Source: Methylocapsa palsarum (GTDB taxonomy: Bacteria; Pseudomonadota; Alphaproteobacteria; Rhizobiales; Beijerinckiaceae). From it: DNA of 64,000 nt. This document shows, piece by piece, positions 1 through 9,391 of the stretch. The translations under genes and the position numbers were made by a program. Location of the stretch: positions 1 through 64,000 of the forward strand of contig NZ_FOSN01000007.1 of assembly GCF_900114285.1 (NCBI RefSeq). Direction: 5' to 3'. The notes beneath the pieces were generated by a model. That model did no database searches, was not told where the DNA came from, and was given only the letters and a program-made list of their open reading frames with translations. The number at the start of each line of letters is the position of its first letter. The first letter of the stretch is position 1.

Positions 1-278
1 GTTCTGCACCTCGTGTTGGCGACGCTGTTGGCCCGGGCGTTAACTCGAGGTCCATCCTGAAAAGCCGACTCGGATAGTTTGCGCGCCAATTGCAGGCGTT
101 TGAGCTGAGAGCGAATGGCAGCTAACCAGCCCGTGGCCGCCGAAATCGCCTCGGCGACCTAGCGTCCGCTTTCGAGAACCATCGCCTTGACTGGGACCGG
201 CCGGGATGGGCGCATCGCGGAGACCCCAACGCGGGCACATAACTCCTCGGCGCCGAGGTCGAGGAGATCATAAGATCG
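1..278. other. Left-edge stretch without a supportable gene
   Basis: I see no convincing gene here. On the plus strand, frame 1 is open from base 1 to a TGA at 58-60 and could be the last 19 codons of a gene entering from outside, but it is too short to identify. A 15-codon plus-strand ORF at 115-162 has no recognisable content. The stretch lies just beyond the 3' end of the recombinase gene and may belong to the same mobile or decayed segment. Confidence 0.4.
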
Positions 279-761
279 CTATACCTCCGTGCCTTCGGCA
301 AGGGCGAGCGCGTCCTCTACGTCGACGCCGAGATAGCGAACGGTGCTTTCGATCTTCGTGTGGCCAAGCAGGATCTGCACCGCGCGCAGGTTGCCTGTCT
401 GCTTGTAGATGATCGACGCCTTGGTTCGGCGAAGCGAATGTGTCCCGAAGTCCTCCCGGCGCAATCCGATCCCGGTGACCCACTCGTCAACCAGCCGAGC
501 ATATTGCCGAGTGCTGATATGATTGGCATGATCGGTCCGGCTTGGAAAGACGAAGTCGTCGAGCGTACCGCCGCGGCGTTCAAGCCATGCCAGAATGCTG
601 CCGCGAGCGGGTTCGAGGAGTTCGAACTGAACGGGTCGGCCGGTCTTCTGCTGAATGACGATCGCGCGTGTACGAACCCGGCCACCGCTGATGAGATCGC
701 CGATTTTGACTTTGACGACGTCGCATCCCCGGAGCTTACTATCAATCGCGAAATCAAACAT
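279..761 (-). pseudogene. Tyrosine-type site-specific recombinase, 5' end unclear or lost
   Basis: The 160-residue product is the catalytic domain of a tyrosine recombinase. It carries the full active-site set: Arg in SKLRGCDV (about residue 11), Lys in QQKTGRP, the HSLRR box, His in LGHTKIE and the nucleophile Tyr in VRYLG. These enzymes break and rejoin DNA through a 3'-phosphotyrosine link. The only ATG is at 761, but family-like sequence (FWLDRERRLRDRA) continues in frame upstream of it to a TAA at 840-842, with no start codon in between. From memory, relatives have about 30 residues before this ATG. The 5' end is therefore probably truncated or mutated, although the catalytic core is complete. 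It could still be made from a non-standard start. The neighbouring genes are broken too. Confidence 0.75.
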
Positions 762-891
762 CGCGCGGTCCCGAAGCCGGCGCTCTCGATCCAGCCAGAA
801 CCCGCCAGTGCGATAATGCTTCCGCGTGACCTCAGCGCGTTAACGTGTCAATGCCCGTCGGTTTTTTCGCCAGCTTCGGTCGCGGCGGCGT

Positions 892-3800
892 TCATTCGCC
901 CGGAGTTGGGCAATGCCCATCCAGCGCCGCCGCCGCTCGCGCCGGCCCGCGCGCTTCGCTCTCCGCCTCGGCCGGCGCCGGCCGGACGCCAAACCAGATG
1001 GCGTAGAGCGCCGGCAAGAAGACGAGGATCAGAACCGTGCCGATCGCCGTCCCGCCGATCAACGTGTAGGCCATCGAGCCCCAAAACTCTGAAAGAGTGA
1101 GCGGAATGAAGGCGAGAACGGCGGCGAGCGCGGTCAGGATTACGGGCCGGGCGCGCTGCACCGTCGCCTCGACGACAGCCTGATACGGCGCGAGGCCGTT
1201 CGCTTCATTGGTCCTGATCTGCCCGATCAGGATCAGCGTGTTGCGCATCAGGATGCCGGCAAGCCCGATCAGGCCTAGGATCGCGGTGAAGCCGAACGGC
1301 TGATGAAACAAGAGCAGGACCGGCGCGGCGCCGACGAGACCCAGCGGCGCCGTCAACATGACCATCATCATCGCCGAAAAGGAGCGGACCTGTACCATGA
1401 TGATCGCCAGCATCATCGCCAGCATGACTGGGAAGACGGCGATCAGGGCCGTGTTGGCCTTGACCGACTCCTCGATGTTTCCGCCCATCTCGATGCGATA
1501 GCCGATCGGCAGTTTTGCGATGACCGGCCGCAGCGCCGTCTCGATCTGGCTCGAGACCTCCGGCGGCTGCAAGGCTTCGTCGATGTCGCCGCGCACGGTG
1601 ATCGTTGGGGTGCGGTCGCGGCGGCGCAGCAGCGGATCCTCCATGCGCACCTCGATGCGGCCGATCTGGTCGAGCGGGATAAGGCGTCCATCCTGGGACG
1701 AGAGCGTAAAGTCGGCGAGGCGCGCCGGATCGAGCCGCTCGGCGCCGGCGCTGCGGGCGACGACGTCGACGGTGCGGATGTCCTCCCGCGCTTGCGTCAC
1801 CGTCACGCCGGTGAGCAGGAACTGAAGCTGCTGCGCCGCATCGGCGGGCGTGAGGCCGATCAGCCGCAAGCGGTCCTGATCAAGAACGAAGCGCACGGCC
1901 GGCGCCTGCTGGCTCCAGTCGCGATTGACCTGCCGCATGTTCGGGTTGGAGCGCATCACAGCTTCGACCTGATCGGCGACGCCCCGCAGGATCGTCGGAT
2001 CAGGCCCCAGGACCCGGAACGCGACGGGGAACGGCGCGGGCGGACCGAACACGAGCTGGAGGACGCGCAGGCGCGCCTCCGGCGCGAGGCCTTCCGCAAT
2101 CGCCTTGCGTAGCCGCGCCTTCAGCGCTTCGCGGGCCTGCGCATCGGGAGTCAGAACGATGATCTTGGCGAAGGACGGATCAGGCAGTTCGGGGTTGTAG
2201 GAAAAGAAAAACCGCGGCGCGCCCTGGCCTATGGAGCTCGTCACGATTTTCGCTTCAGGTTGTCGTTTCAGCCATGTCTCGACCCTGGCCGAGGCGGCGC
2301 TGGTCGCCTCGATGCTTACGCCCTCCGGCATCTGCGCCTCGACCAGAAGCTCAGGGCGATCGGAGGTCGGAAAAAACTGCTTGCTGACCGCGCCGAGACC
2401 GGCGACGGCGAGCGCGAAGGCCGCGAGGACGCCGCCGGCGACGAGAAACTTCCGGCGCACCGACCAGCCGATCGCGGCGCGCAGCCAGCGGTAATTGGGA
2501 GTGTCGTAGATCGCCGCGTGGCCGCCGGCTGCGGGCTTCACGTCGGACAGCAGCGCGACGCCGAGGTAGGGCGTGAAGGCCACCGCCACGACCCAGGAGG
2601 CGATCAGCGCGAACGCCACGACCCAGAAAATATTTCCGGCGTATTCGCCCGAGCTTGAATTCGCGAAACCGACCGGCATCAGCCCGACCACGGTGACGAG
2701 CGTGCCGGCCAGCATGGGCGCCGCCGTGTGGCTCCAGGCGTAGGCGGCGGCCTCGACGCGCCGCATGCCCTGCTCCATCTTCACCAGCATGATTTCGATG
2801 GCGATGATGGCGTCGTCGACGAGAAGGCCAAGCGCGAGGATCAGCGCGCCAAGCGTAACGCGGTCGAAGACGCGTCCGGTGTTCAGCATGATCACAAACA
2901 CGACGGCGAGCGTCAGCGGAACGGCGGCGGCGACGACGAGACCGACCCGCCAGCCAAGGCTCGCGAGGCTGACGACGAGAACGACGCCGAGCGCGACGAA
3001 AAACTTGAGCATGAACTCGTCGACGGCCTCGGCGATGTTCACCGCCTGATCGGTGACCTTGGCGAAGGTCACGCCTAGCGGCAGATCGGCGGCGATGGTC
3101 CGCGACTCGGCCTCGAGCGCCTTGCCGAGGTCGAGGCCATTCCACCCCTCCTGCATCACCACGCCGAGGGCGAGGGCGGGTTCGCCGTCGTGCCGGATCA
3201 GGAGGGTCGCGGGATCCTCGTAGCCGCGGCGCACTTCGGCCACGTCCGACAGCCTGAGGTTGCGGCCCCGGGCGACGATCGGCGTGTCGGCGATTTTCTG
3301 GATATCGTCATAGGCGCCATCGAGCCGCACGAACACCTGCGGGCCATTGGTGTCGATCGATCCCGCGGGCGTCACCGCATTCTGGCTCTGCAGGGCGGCG
3401 AAAACGTCGCGGGCGCTCACCCCGAGGTTGGCGAGCCGCGCATAGGCGAACTCGACAAAAATGCGCTCGGGCCGTTCGCCGAGAATGTCGACCTTCTTGA
3501 CGCCCGGGACGCGCAACAGTTGCTGCCGGATCGCCTCGGCCTGGCGGACGAGCAGGCGCGGCGCGAGGCCGGGCGCCTTCAGGGCGTAGACGGCGAAGGT
3601 AACGTCGGAATACTCATCGTTGACGAACGGCCCCAGAGCGCCCTGCGGCAGGTTGCGGGCCTGGTCGCCAAGTTTCTTGCGGGCCTGATAGAACTGGTCG
3701 GGCACCTCCGCCGGCGGGGTGCTGTCCTTTAGGGTCAGAGTCATATAGGCGAGGCCCGGCCGCGTCATCGTCTCGACGCGGTCGTACCAGCGCAGCTCCT

Positions 3801-4023
3801 GCAGCCGTTTCTCCAGCGGCTCGGCTACGAGGTCCTGCATTTCCTGGGCGGTCGCGCCGGGCCATGCGGTCGTCACCGTCAGAACCTTGATGGTGAAGGC
3901 CGGATCCTCGGCGCGGCCGAGCTTGAGGAAAGCGAAGATTCCAGCGACGGCCACCGCGATGATTAGGAAAAGTGTGACTGCGCGCTCGCGGACCGCCAGG
4001 GCGGAGAGGTTGAAGCCGGTCAT
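892..4023 (-). CDS. RND-family efflux pump, inner-membrane permease
   Basis: The 1043-residue product is an AcrB/HAE1-like proton-driven exporter. The N-terminus (VRERAVTLFLIIAVAVAGIF) is the first membrane helix. A large periplasmic loop follows, then a helix bundle with the paired aspartates of the proton relay in GLLVDDAIIAIE (about residues 403-404). A second periplasmic domain and a second bundle ending at FLPALYAIWFG complete the usual duplicated layout. I chose the ATG at 4023 because it aligns with the family N-terminus and overlaps the adaptor stop codon as ATGA; a longer open frame to 4203 is antisense to the adaptor reading. The gene itself looks intact. The adaptor upstream carries a stop codon, so the pump may lack its partner. 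No outer-membrane channel gene is adjacent. The substrate is unknown. Confidence 0.93.
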   Translation of the reverse strand: MTGFNLSALAVRERAVTLFLIIAVAVAGIFAFLKLGRAEDPAFTIKVLTVTTAWPGATAQEMQDLVAEPLEKRLQELRWYDRVETMTRPGLAYMTLTLKDSTPPAEVPDQFYQARKKLGDQARNLPQGALGPFVNDEYSDVTFAVYALKAPGLAPRLLVRQAEAIRQQLLRVPGVKKVDILGERPERIFVEFAYARLANLGVSARDVFAALQSQNAVTPAGSIDTNGPQVFVRLDGAYDDIQKIADTPIVARGRNLRLSDVAEVRRGYEDPATLLIRHDGEPALALGVVMQEGWNGLDLGKALEAESRTIAADLPLGVTFAKVTDQAVNIAEAVDEFMLKFFVALGVVLVVSLASLGWRVGLVVAAAVPLTLAVVFVIMLNTGRVFDRVTLGALILALGLLVDDAIIAIEIMLVKMEQGMRRVEAAAYAWSHTAAPMLAGTLVTVVGLMPVGFANSSSGEYAGNIFWVVAFALIASWVVAVAFTPYLGVALLSDVKPAAGGHAAIYDTPNYRWLRAAIGWSVRRKFLVAGGVLAAFALAVAGLGAVSKQFFPTSDRPELLVEAQMPEGVSIEATSAASARVETWLKRQPEAKIVTSSIGQGAPRFFFSYNPELPDPSFAKIIVLTPDAQAREALKARLRKAIAEGLAPEARLRVLQLVFGPPAPFPVAFRVLGPDPTILRGVADQVEAVMRSNPNMRQVNRDWSQQAPAVRFVLDQDRLRLIGLTPADAAQQLQFLLTGVTVTQAREDIRTVDVVARSAGAERLDPARLADFTLSSQDGRLIPLDQIGRIEVRMEDPLLRRRDRTPTITVRGDIDEALQPPEVSSQIETALRPVIAKLPIGYRIEMGGNIEESVKANTALIAVFPVMLAMMLAIIMVQVRSFSAMMMVMLTAPLGLVGAAPVLLLFHQPFGFTAILGLIGLAGILMRNTLILIGQIRTNEANGLAPYQAVVEATVQRARPVILTALAAVLAFIPLTLSEFWGSMAYTLIGGTAIGTVLILVFLPALYAIWFGVRPAPAEAESEARGPARAAAALDGHCPTPGE

Positions 4024-5165
4024 TGCTGCGCCAGGCTCCGGTCCATGACCCGAACCAGTTCGCCTGCGTGCAGGAGATGGGCTCCGAGCGCGACGACGCG
4101 CTCGCCGGCATAGACGCCGCTCACCGCCGCAGATTCCGCCGCGAGCCGGCGGATCTGAACGGGACGGAAGGTCACCGCCGACGAAGCCGGATCGACGATC
4201 CACACGCCGGGGCCCGTACCGTCATCATAGATCGCGCCAAGCGGAACCTCAGCGTCCTCGCGAACCGCATGGGTCTCGATCGCGATCGTCACGGTCGCGC
4301 CGAGCGGCGCCTGCGCCGCCGCCCCGTCCAGAAGGTAGCGCGCCTCAAATGTCCGGCTGGCCGGATCGGCGGAGTCCGACAACTGCCGCAGGCGCGCCGG
4401 CGACGGCGCCCCCGGCGACCCATAAAGCCGCGCCCGCGCCGCGGAGCCGAGCGCGGGGCGCACCGACTCTGGCAGGTTGACGGCGGCTTCCCGCGATCCG
4501 GCGTGCGCGAGCCTGACCACGGTCTGGCCGGCGGCGACGACTTGGCCGGGCTCAGCCGCGGTCTCGACGACGGTTCCGTCGGCGTCCGCCAGCAGCACGG
4601 CGTAGCCGCGTTCGTTACGGGCGATTCCGGCCTGCGCCTCCGCTGCGGCCAGCTGAGCGTTGGCGCTGTCGAGCGCGGCCCGGGCCTGTTCGTATTTCTG
4701 GCGGGTCGATCATCCTTTGGCGACAAGACGGCTGTAGCGCGCCTCGTCGGCCGCCGTCTGCGCGGCGGCGGCGCGCGCCGCCGCGACCGCGTTGTCCTTC
4801 GCCGCCAGCGCGAGATCGAGATCCTTGTTGTCAAGGCGCATCAGCGGCTGGCCGGCCCGGACGCCTTGGCCAGCGTCGACATAACGTTCGACCACCTTGC
4901 CCGGAACGCGAAACCCGAGATTGCTCTGGACGCGAGCCGAAATCACGCCGGTGAAGGACTGCTCCGACCCGTTTGCCGCCCGCACTAGGGCGATCTGCAC
5001 GCGCGGCGGCTCCTTTCGCGGATCGGCCTCGCCCGCGCCCGCCGAACCGGGGCCAGCCGCGACGGCGAAGGCGGCGGCGGTCCGGAGCAAGATCAGGCCA
5101 AATCGCAAGGGCGCTTTCGCGCGCGACCCGGTCGAGGGCTGGATTTTGCGCATTGGAGTGGGCAT
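4020..5165 (-). pseudogene. RND efflux membrane-fusion adaptor, interrupted by in-frame TGA
   Basis: Two open stretches in one frame (5165-4713 and 4709-4023) together make a HlyD/AcrA-type periplasmic adaptor of about 380 residues. The order is an N-terminal export signal (LRFGLILLRTAAAFAVAAG), a lipoyl/barrel part (VVERYVDAGQGVRAGQPLMR), a coiled-coil hairpin rich in Ala and Gln, the return strand (DADGTVVETAAEPGQVV), and a C-terminal barrel. A TGA at 4710-4712 interrupts the hairpin at SRLVAKG-stop-STRQKYEQARA, exactly where relatives tend to have Trp (TGG). One G-to-A change would explain it. The frame after the stop is fully preserved, so the damage is recent, or it is a sequencing error. 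The last codon overlaps the permease start (ATGA). Confidence 0.88.
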
Positions 5166-5190
5166 GCTGACGTTCCGATCCTAAATATGG

Positions 5191-5264
5191 ACTGAACTGT
5201 ATCGTACTGCTATAGAGCTAGCCTCGGAGACTCGCCGAGTCAACACAAAACGATACAGTCCAGT
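5191..5264. promoter_or_regulatory. Inverted-repeat operator/promoter region between TetR gene and efflux operon
   Basis: In the 116-bp divergent gap, ACTGAACTGTATCGT (5191-5205) is matched by ACGATACAGTCCAGT (5250-5264), its reverse complement with one mismatch over 15 bp. A perfect palindrome GACTCGCCGAGTC (5229-5241) lies between them. A possible minus-strand -35 hexamer TTGACT (complement of 5237-5242) sits between the arms. Paired sites around a shared promoter are the usual way TetR-type proteins repress themselves and a facing efflux operon. Binding is inferred. Confidence 0.65.
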
Positions 5265-5281
5265 ACAGGCCCGAAAACCCG

Positions 5282-5914
5282 ATGACATCGCAACTGACAG
5301 TCCAGCCCTTCCAGCCGCGCGACGACCCGAAAGAGGAAAGCATCCTCGGCGCGGCCAAAGAGGCGTTCATGGAGCTTGGCTACGCGGCAACCTCGATGGA
5401 TCTGGTCGCGCAGCGGGCGCATGCGTCGAAAACGACGCTTTACAAACGGTTTCCGTCGAAAGAAGCGCTGTTTTCGGCGTGTATCGCCGCGGAATGCGAG
5501 GCGCGCGGCATGAATTTTCCGGTCTCCGTTTTTGAGGAATTGCCGGTCGACCAGGCGCTGGCGGAAATCGGGAGTCGGCTGCTCGACCTTTTATGGTCGT
5601 CGGAAGCGATCCGCATGGAGCAGATCGTCAGCGGCGAAGCGGCGCGATTTCCAGAGGTGGCCCATCTTTATTTCGAAGCCGGCCCCAACCGCGTCTGCGA
5701 GGCGATGACCGAATATTTCGAGGCGGCGGCTAAAAGCGGCAAACTCGCCGTGGCGAAGCCGCGTTTCGCCGCCGAGCAATTCGTCGCTTCGCTGAAAAGC
5801 CTGCGCTACGCGGGAATAGTTTTTGGGCATGGCCCGAAACCAGCGAAACAGGAGCGCGACGCCTTCGTCGTCGAAGCCGTCGCGCTGTTCCTCGATGGCG
5901 CCCGCCCGCGATAG
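5282..5914 (+). CDS. TetR/AcrR-family repressor, likely of the adjacent RND operon
   Basis: The 210-residue protein has the TetR N-terminal helix-turn-helix: ILGAAKEAFMELGYAATSMDLVA, then ASKTTLYKRFPSKEALFSA (about residues 20-65). The C-terminal helical part (about 70-205) would bind an inducer and form the dimer, as in other efflux regulators. The gene is divergent from the adaptor-permease operon with an inverted repeat in between, so it probably represses both directions until a pump substrate binds. The reading frame is intact although the adaptor it faces is broken. The ligand cannot be predicted. Confidence 0.9.
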   Translation: MTSQLTVQPFQPRDDPKEESILGAAKEAFMELGYAATSMDLVAQRAHASKTTLYKRFPSKEALFSACIAAECEARGMNFPVSVFEELPVDQALAEIGSRLLDLLWSSEAIRMEQIVSGEAARFPEVAHLYFEAGPNRVCEAMTEYFEAAAKSGKLAVAKPRFAAEQFVASLKSLRYAGIVFGHGPKPAKQERDAFVVEAVALFLDGARPR

Positions 5915-5970
5915 GACAACACGGTAAGCTGCAACCAGAGCGGCATCGTCACGGCCCGCTCCCTTCGCGG

Positions 5971-6243
5971 CGACTTCAACCACTCCTCCTGTTTGGTCCA
6001 GCGGTGGCGCCCCGCCCAGCTCTTGACCGCGATCACCACGGCCCTGCGCTGGCCGATGACCACGAGACGTTTCCCACGCGTGACGGCGGTGTATGCGAGG
6101 TTTCGTGCCAGCATCGTATAATGCTGTGTCGGGAGGGTGATGACGATGGCCGGATATTCGGATTCTTGCGATTTGTGGATCGTCATCGCATGGGCAGTAA
6201 GCAGCGCGTCGAGTTCGCCGAAGCGATATTCGAACTCGTCGGC
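5971..6243 (-). pseudogene. C-terminal fragment of a RecD-like ATP-dependent helicase
   Basis: About 90 residues match the C-terminal UvrD_C_2-type domain of RecD2/TraA-like helicases: FGELDALLTAHAMTIHKSQ, then YTMLARNLAYTAVTRGKRLVV and a tail with GRHRWTKQEEWL. The ATPase core and the whole N-terminal half are missing. There is no plausible start: the open frame begins within the remnant and runs on antisense to the TetR gene. The usual Gly after HKSQ is Glu here. I read it as a leftover of a larger gene removed by deletion, not a working protein. It lies between the TetR gene and the amidohydrolase. Confidence 0.75.
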
Positions 6244-6405
6244 GCACCGCACGGGCGGCCCGTTAACTGAAGGGCAGGTTCGGCGCGCCAAACTTAAGAT
6301 AGCCGCCGTTCGCGAACTTGCTGTTGATGTCCCACGTCTGAGGCCAGCGGAGCCGTGAGAAAAAAAGGCTTGCGTAGCTTGGGAAGCGAAGAAAGCGCCC
6401 CTGCG

Positions 6406-7848
6406 TTAACCTGAGATCTTATCCTTGTAGATTTTGCCGTTTTTCATGATGACTACGAGATTTTTGCCTGGATCCTCGAAGAGTTTGAGGTTGGAGAGTG
6501 GATCGCCGTCGACGAGCAGAAGATCGGCGAGCGCGCCTTCTTCGACGACCCCCAGTTTGCCGGGGTAAGGATTGCGCGGCCCTGACATCGCTAGAAGCTC
6601 GCCGTTGTCCGCAGTCGCCATTTTCAGCACGTCGGCCGGCGCGAACCAGCGCGCCAATTTGGGCAAATAAAAGCCCTGCCGCACAGCGCCCTTGGGGTTG
6701 AACTGGATGTCCGTGCCGAATGCGAGCTTCACGCCATATTTCTTGGCTGCAGTGTAGGCTCTGTCCGTCCCCTCAGCGACCTGTTTGTACTTCCGCTCGT
6801 TCTCAGAGCCGGGCACGGTCGGAATGCCGTCCTCATCGTCGAGGAACGGCTGCGTGCTCAGCCAAATCCCGCGGTCGCTGAGCATCTTGATCGTCGGCTC
6901 GTCCAGGAGCTGGCCATACTCGATGCATCGCACGCCAGCGCCCACCGCGAGCCGCACTGCTCTCGGCGTGTACGCATGAACCGTGACATAGGTTCCCCAG
7001 TTCTCGGCGTCGGCGACGGCGGCCGCGACCTCCGCCTGGGTATATTCAGTCACGTCGACGGGATCGAAGTTGGAGCTTACGCCGCCCCCGAGCGCCAGCT
7101 TTATCAGGTTCGCGCCCTGCATCAGCTGCTCGCGCACGACGCGATGGACTTCGGGTTCGCCGTCGGCGACGGCGCTGTAACGAAATCGCACGCCGGCGAC
7201 CACGCCCGGATTGCCCGCGGAGGGCAGATCGGCCAAGGATCGGAAGTCGTTGTGGCCCGAAGTCTGCGAGACCATCGTGCCGGCCGCCCAGATTCGCGGA
7301 CCGTCCAGCCGGTTCTCTTCGATCGCCCGCCGAATCCCGAACACCGGCCCCCCGGCGTCGCGCACCGAGGTGAATCCGGCCATCAGCAAATCCCTGGCTC
7401 CGGTCGCCATTCGAATTTGCAGATAGGCCGGATCGCCGGCGATCAACTCCGGCATCGAGATGGTGTTGAATGTCACATGTGCGTGCGCGTCAATGAGGCC
7501 AGGCATCAGCGTGCGGCCCCCGCCGTCGATGACAAAGACGTTTGCATCGGCGCCGGCCTGGGCTTGAGCCGGCGAAATGCGTTCGATCGTGTTGCCGCGC
7601 ACCAGCACATTCGTAGGCTTCGGAACGCCGATCCTGCCGTTGAACAGCTTGACATTCGAGAAGAGGATCCCCCGCTTCGGTTCCGCAGGAGTGGGCGCGG
7701 GTTGCGCAGGCGCTGTCTTCATCAGAGCGACGCCTGCCGCCGCCATTGTTAAGCCAGCCAGAAGCGAGCGCCGGGAGAGAATGGCGCAGCACGCGCATCC
7801 GACATTCGGGATCGCCAGATGCTGATATTTCGCGCCAACTCGTATCAT
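6406..7848 (-). CDS. Exported amidohydrolase-family protein with an altered metal ligand
   Basis: The 480-residue protein has a twin-arginine-like export signal (SRRSLLAGLTMAAAGVALM, about residues 27-45), which suggests folding with metal before export to the periplasm. The TIM-barrel metal ligands of the amidohydrolase superfamily are visible: HxH in LIDAHAHV, the Lys in NLIKLA, the His in VTVHAY and the Asp in FGTDI. The next expected His, in the usual IEHG motif, is Tyr here (CIEYGQLL; codon TAT, one base from CAT). That may reduce or change activity. Similarity is to the imidazolonepropionase/Xaa-Pro dipeptidase-like group; the substrate is unknown. It stands alone between a helicase fragment and a broken porin gene. 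Confidence 0.85.
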   Translation of the reverse strand: MIRVGAKYQHLAIPNVGCACCAILSRRSLLAGLTMAAAGVALMKTAPAQPAPTPAEPKRGILFSNVKLFNGRIGVPKPTNVLVRGNTIERISPAQAQAGADANVFVIDGGGRTLMPGLIDAHAHVTFNTISMPELIAGDPAYLQIRMATGARDLLMAGFTSVRDAGGPVFGIRRAIEENRLDGPRIWAAGTMVSQTSGHNDFRSLADLPSAGNPGVVAGVRFRYSAVADGEPEVHRVVREQLMQGANLIKLALGGGVSSNFDPVDVTEYTQAEVAAAVADAENWGTYVTVHAYTPRAVRLAVGAGVRCIEYGQLLDEPTIKMLSDRGIWLSTQPFLDDEDGIPTVPGSENERKYKQVAEGTDRAYTAAKKYGVKLAFGTDIQFNPKGAVRQGFYLPKLARWFAPADVLKMATADNGELLAMSGPRNPYPGKLGVVEEGALADLLLVDGDPLSNLKLFEDPGKNLVVIMKNGKIYKDKISG

Positions 7849-7953
7849 GGGCGCCTCCGTTTCGAGTTGAGTGTCCCCTTGCGACGGTTACGTCGGGGAG
7901 CGAAAACACCTCGCTCAGCATAGGTCATTGGCTTCCGTGCCTCGGGGAGGTCG

Positions 7954-9203
7954 TCAGAATTTGATCTGGCTTCTAAGACCAAGAAAAACCGCCCTCTGGC
8001 CACCGGCAAGGGCAGGCTCAAGAAACTGGGCGTCGGCCGTTACGCGAAACCATGGGGTCGCCGCAAAATTATAAAATACCTCCCAGCCTCGCTCGTCGCC
8101 GAGGCCGATCCTGAAAAAGGCCAGGCTTTCCTTCAGATCGACGCTAATGTTATTCCGGAAATACATGACGCCCCAGCGGTCAATCTCGCGGGACGGCAGG
8201 AAACTACTGCCAGCGATGCCGAAGAAGTAGGTGTTTTTGATCGGGTTGGGATTGCCATCGGAGACGGATATATAGCCGAACGGTCCCCAGCCTTGCTTTG
8301 GATCGGTTGGATTTTGATAAAAATATTGTTCAAACTCGTAGTTAAGGAACCAGCGATTATTTTTGATATTCGGCTGAAGCGCCGCTTGCGGCGGTAGAAA
8401 TAATTGTGGGATGTCCCCGAGATCAAGCCCATTTTGCGTGCTGTAGACGGCCTTGACGCCCTGATAGCCATTGAGCCCCGCGATGGTGACGGGGACTGTG
8501 ACCGATCCATTAAAGGTAATGCCGTTGCTGAAAGGATGCGAGATCACCGCGGGTATTTGGGCGTTGCGTGGATCATAAACATAGAGGCTGAAAATCGCGG
8601 GGTCCGTCCTGACGGTCAGATTGGCTCCCACGATATAGGCCGGAATAATCCCGGTAACCGGCGCCGTCGGCGTGATGTTCATGAATTCATCGTAGCCGCC
8701 GCCGCCGCGAATGGGCGTCTTGGCGGCTTGGTCGAGCATATTGAATTTGCCGAACGTGAAAGTAACGCTCTCGCAGAATTTCTGCATTATGATCAGTGAG
8801 GTATCCGTGTTGTAACCGCCTACCGTCGGCCAGGCCACAACGCTGTACCGCCTGTGAAGTTCAGGTTTTCGCCCCACACCCCTTCTTGATGGACGCTGAC
8901 AGACAATCCGGGCCATAGACCCAGCTTTTCGCCATCGAACGTGACGAATGCGTCGCCTTTACCGCCGTACACCCACGTATGGCCGCCGATTCCTACCGGC
9001 ATCCCCTGGTAGAACTGCGTAACCCAAAACTCAGCGCCGACGCCAAGAGATCGCAGAGCATCCTTGGGGCTGTCAGGGTAATCAAACAGAGATGGACGGG
9101 TCCCAAGCGAGTCGAGATCGATGACTCCGTCGCAAAGCGCTTGACGGCCGATCAGGAGGAGGCACGGGATCGCCATCAGCGCACCGAAGACCAACCGCCT
9201 CAT
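7954..9203 (-). pseudogene. OprB-type carbohydrate-selective porin, frameshifted by a 5-bp duplication
   Basis: The first part (from 9203) has a signal peptide (MRRLVFGALMAIPCLLLIG) and porin-like strands up to ENLNFTGGTALWP, then shifts to GRR-stop. A second frame picks up exactly there as PTVGGYNTDTSLIIMQKF and runs to the terminal LGLRSQIKF, ending in the aromatic residue typical of outer-membrane barrels. The break coincides with two tandem copies of GGCCA on the plus strand (8828-8832, 8833-8837). Removing one copy restores TALWPTVGG and one frame of about 415 codons, the usual OprB size. OprB proteins let sugars and other small solutes cross the outer membrane. The frame is clean elsewhere, so the lesion looks recent. 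Confidence 0.88.
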
Positions 9204-9391
9204 GACTTGTCACTCCCCGCTGAAATGCCTCGCCCATGCTTTGCTCGGCCGCTCCAGGATGCGCATGTGATCAACGCCGCAGTATCCGATCTTTTCGGGC
9301 CGGAGACCGGGCTCCCGCTACGCCTCAGACCGAACACTTTTTCCTAAAATCTGTCAGAAATTTGCACCTCCTCGACTAAGATACAGCCGCC

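Noticed and set aside
4023-4203. Longer N-terminus for the RND permease
   Set aside because: The extra 60 residues are antisense-like Arg-rich sequence overlapping the adaptor; the ATG at 4023 gives the family start and an ATGA overlap.
4710-4712. TGA in the adaptor as selenocysteine or as Trp in an alternative code
   Set aside because: No SECIS-like hairpin was seen just after it. Other genes in the window end in TGA and would run on if TGA were read as Trp.
6263-6402. Open minus-strand frame ending WDINSKFANGGYLKFG, then a stop
   Set aside because: It has no start codon and I recognise no family; it may be another gene remnant but cannot be supported.
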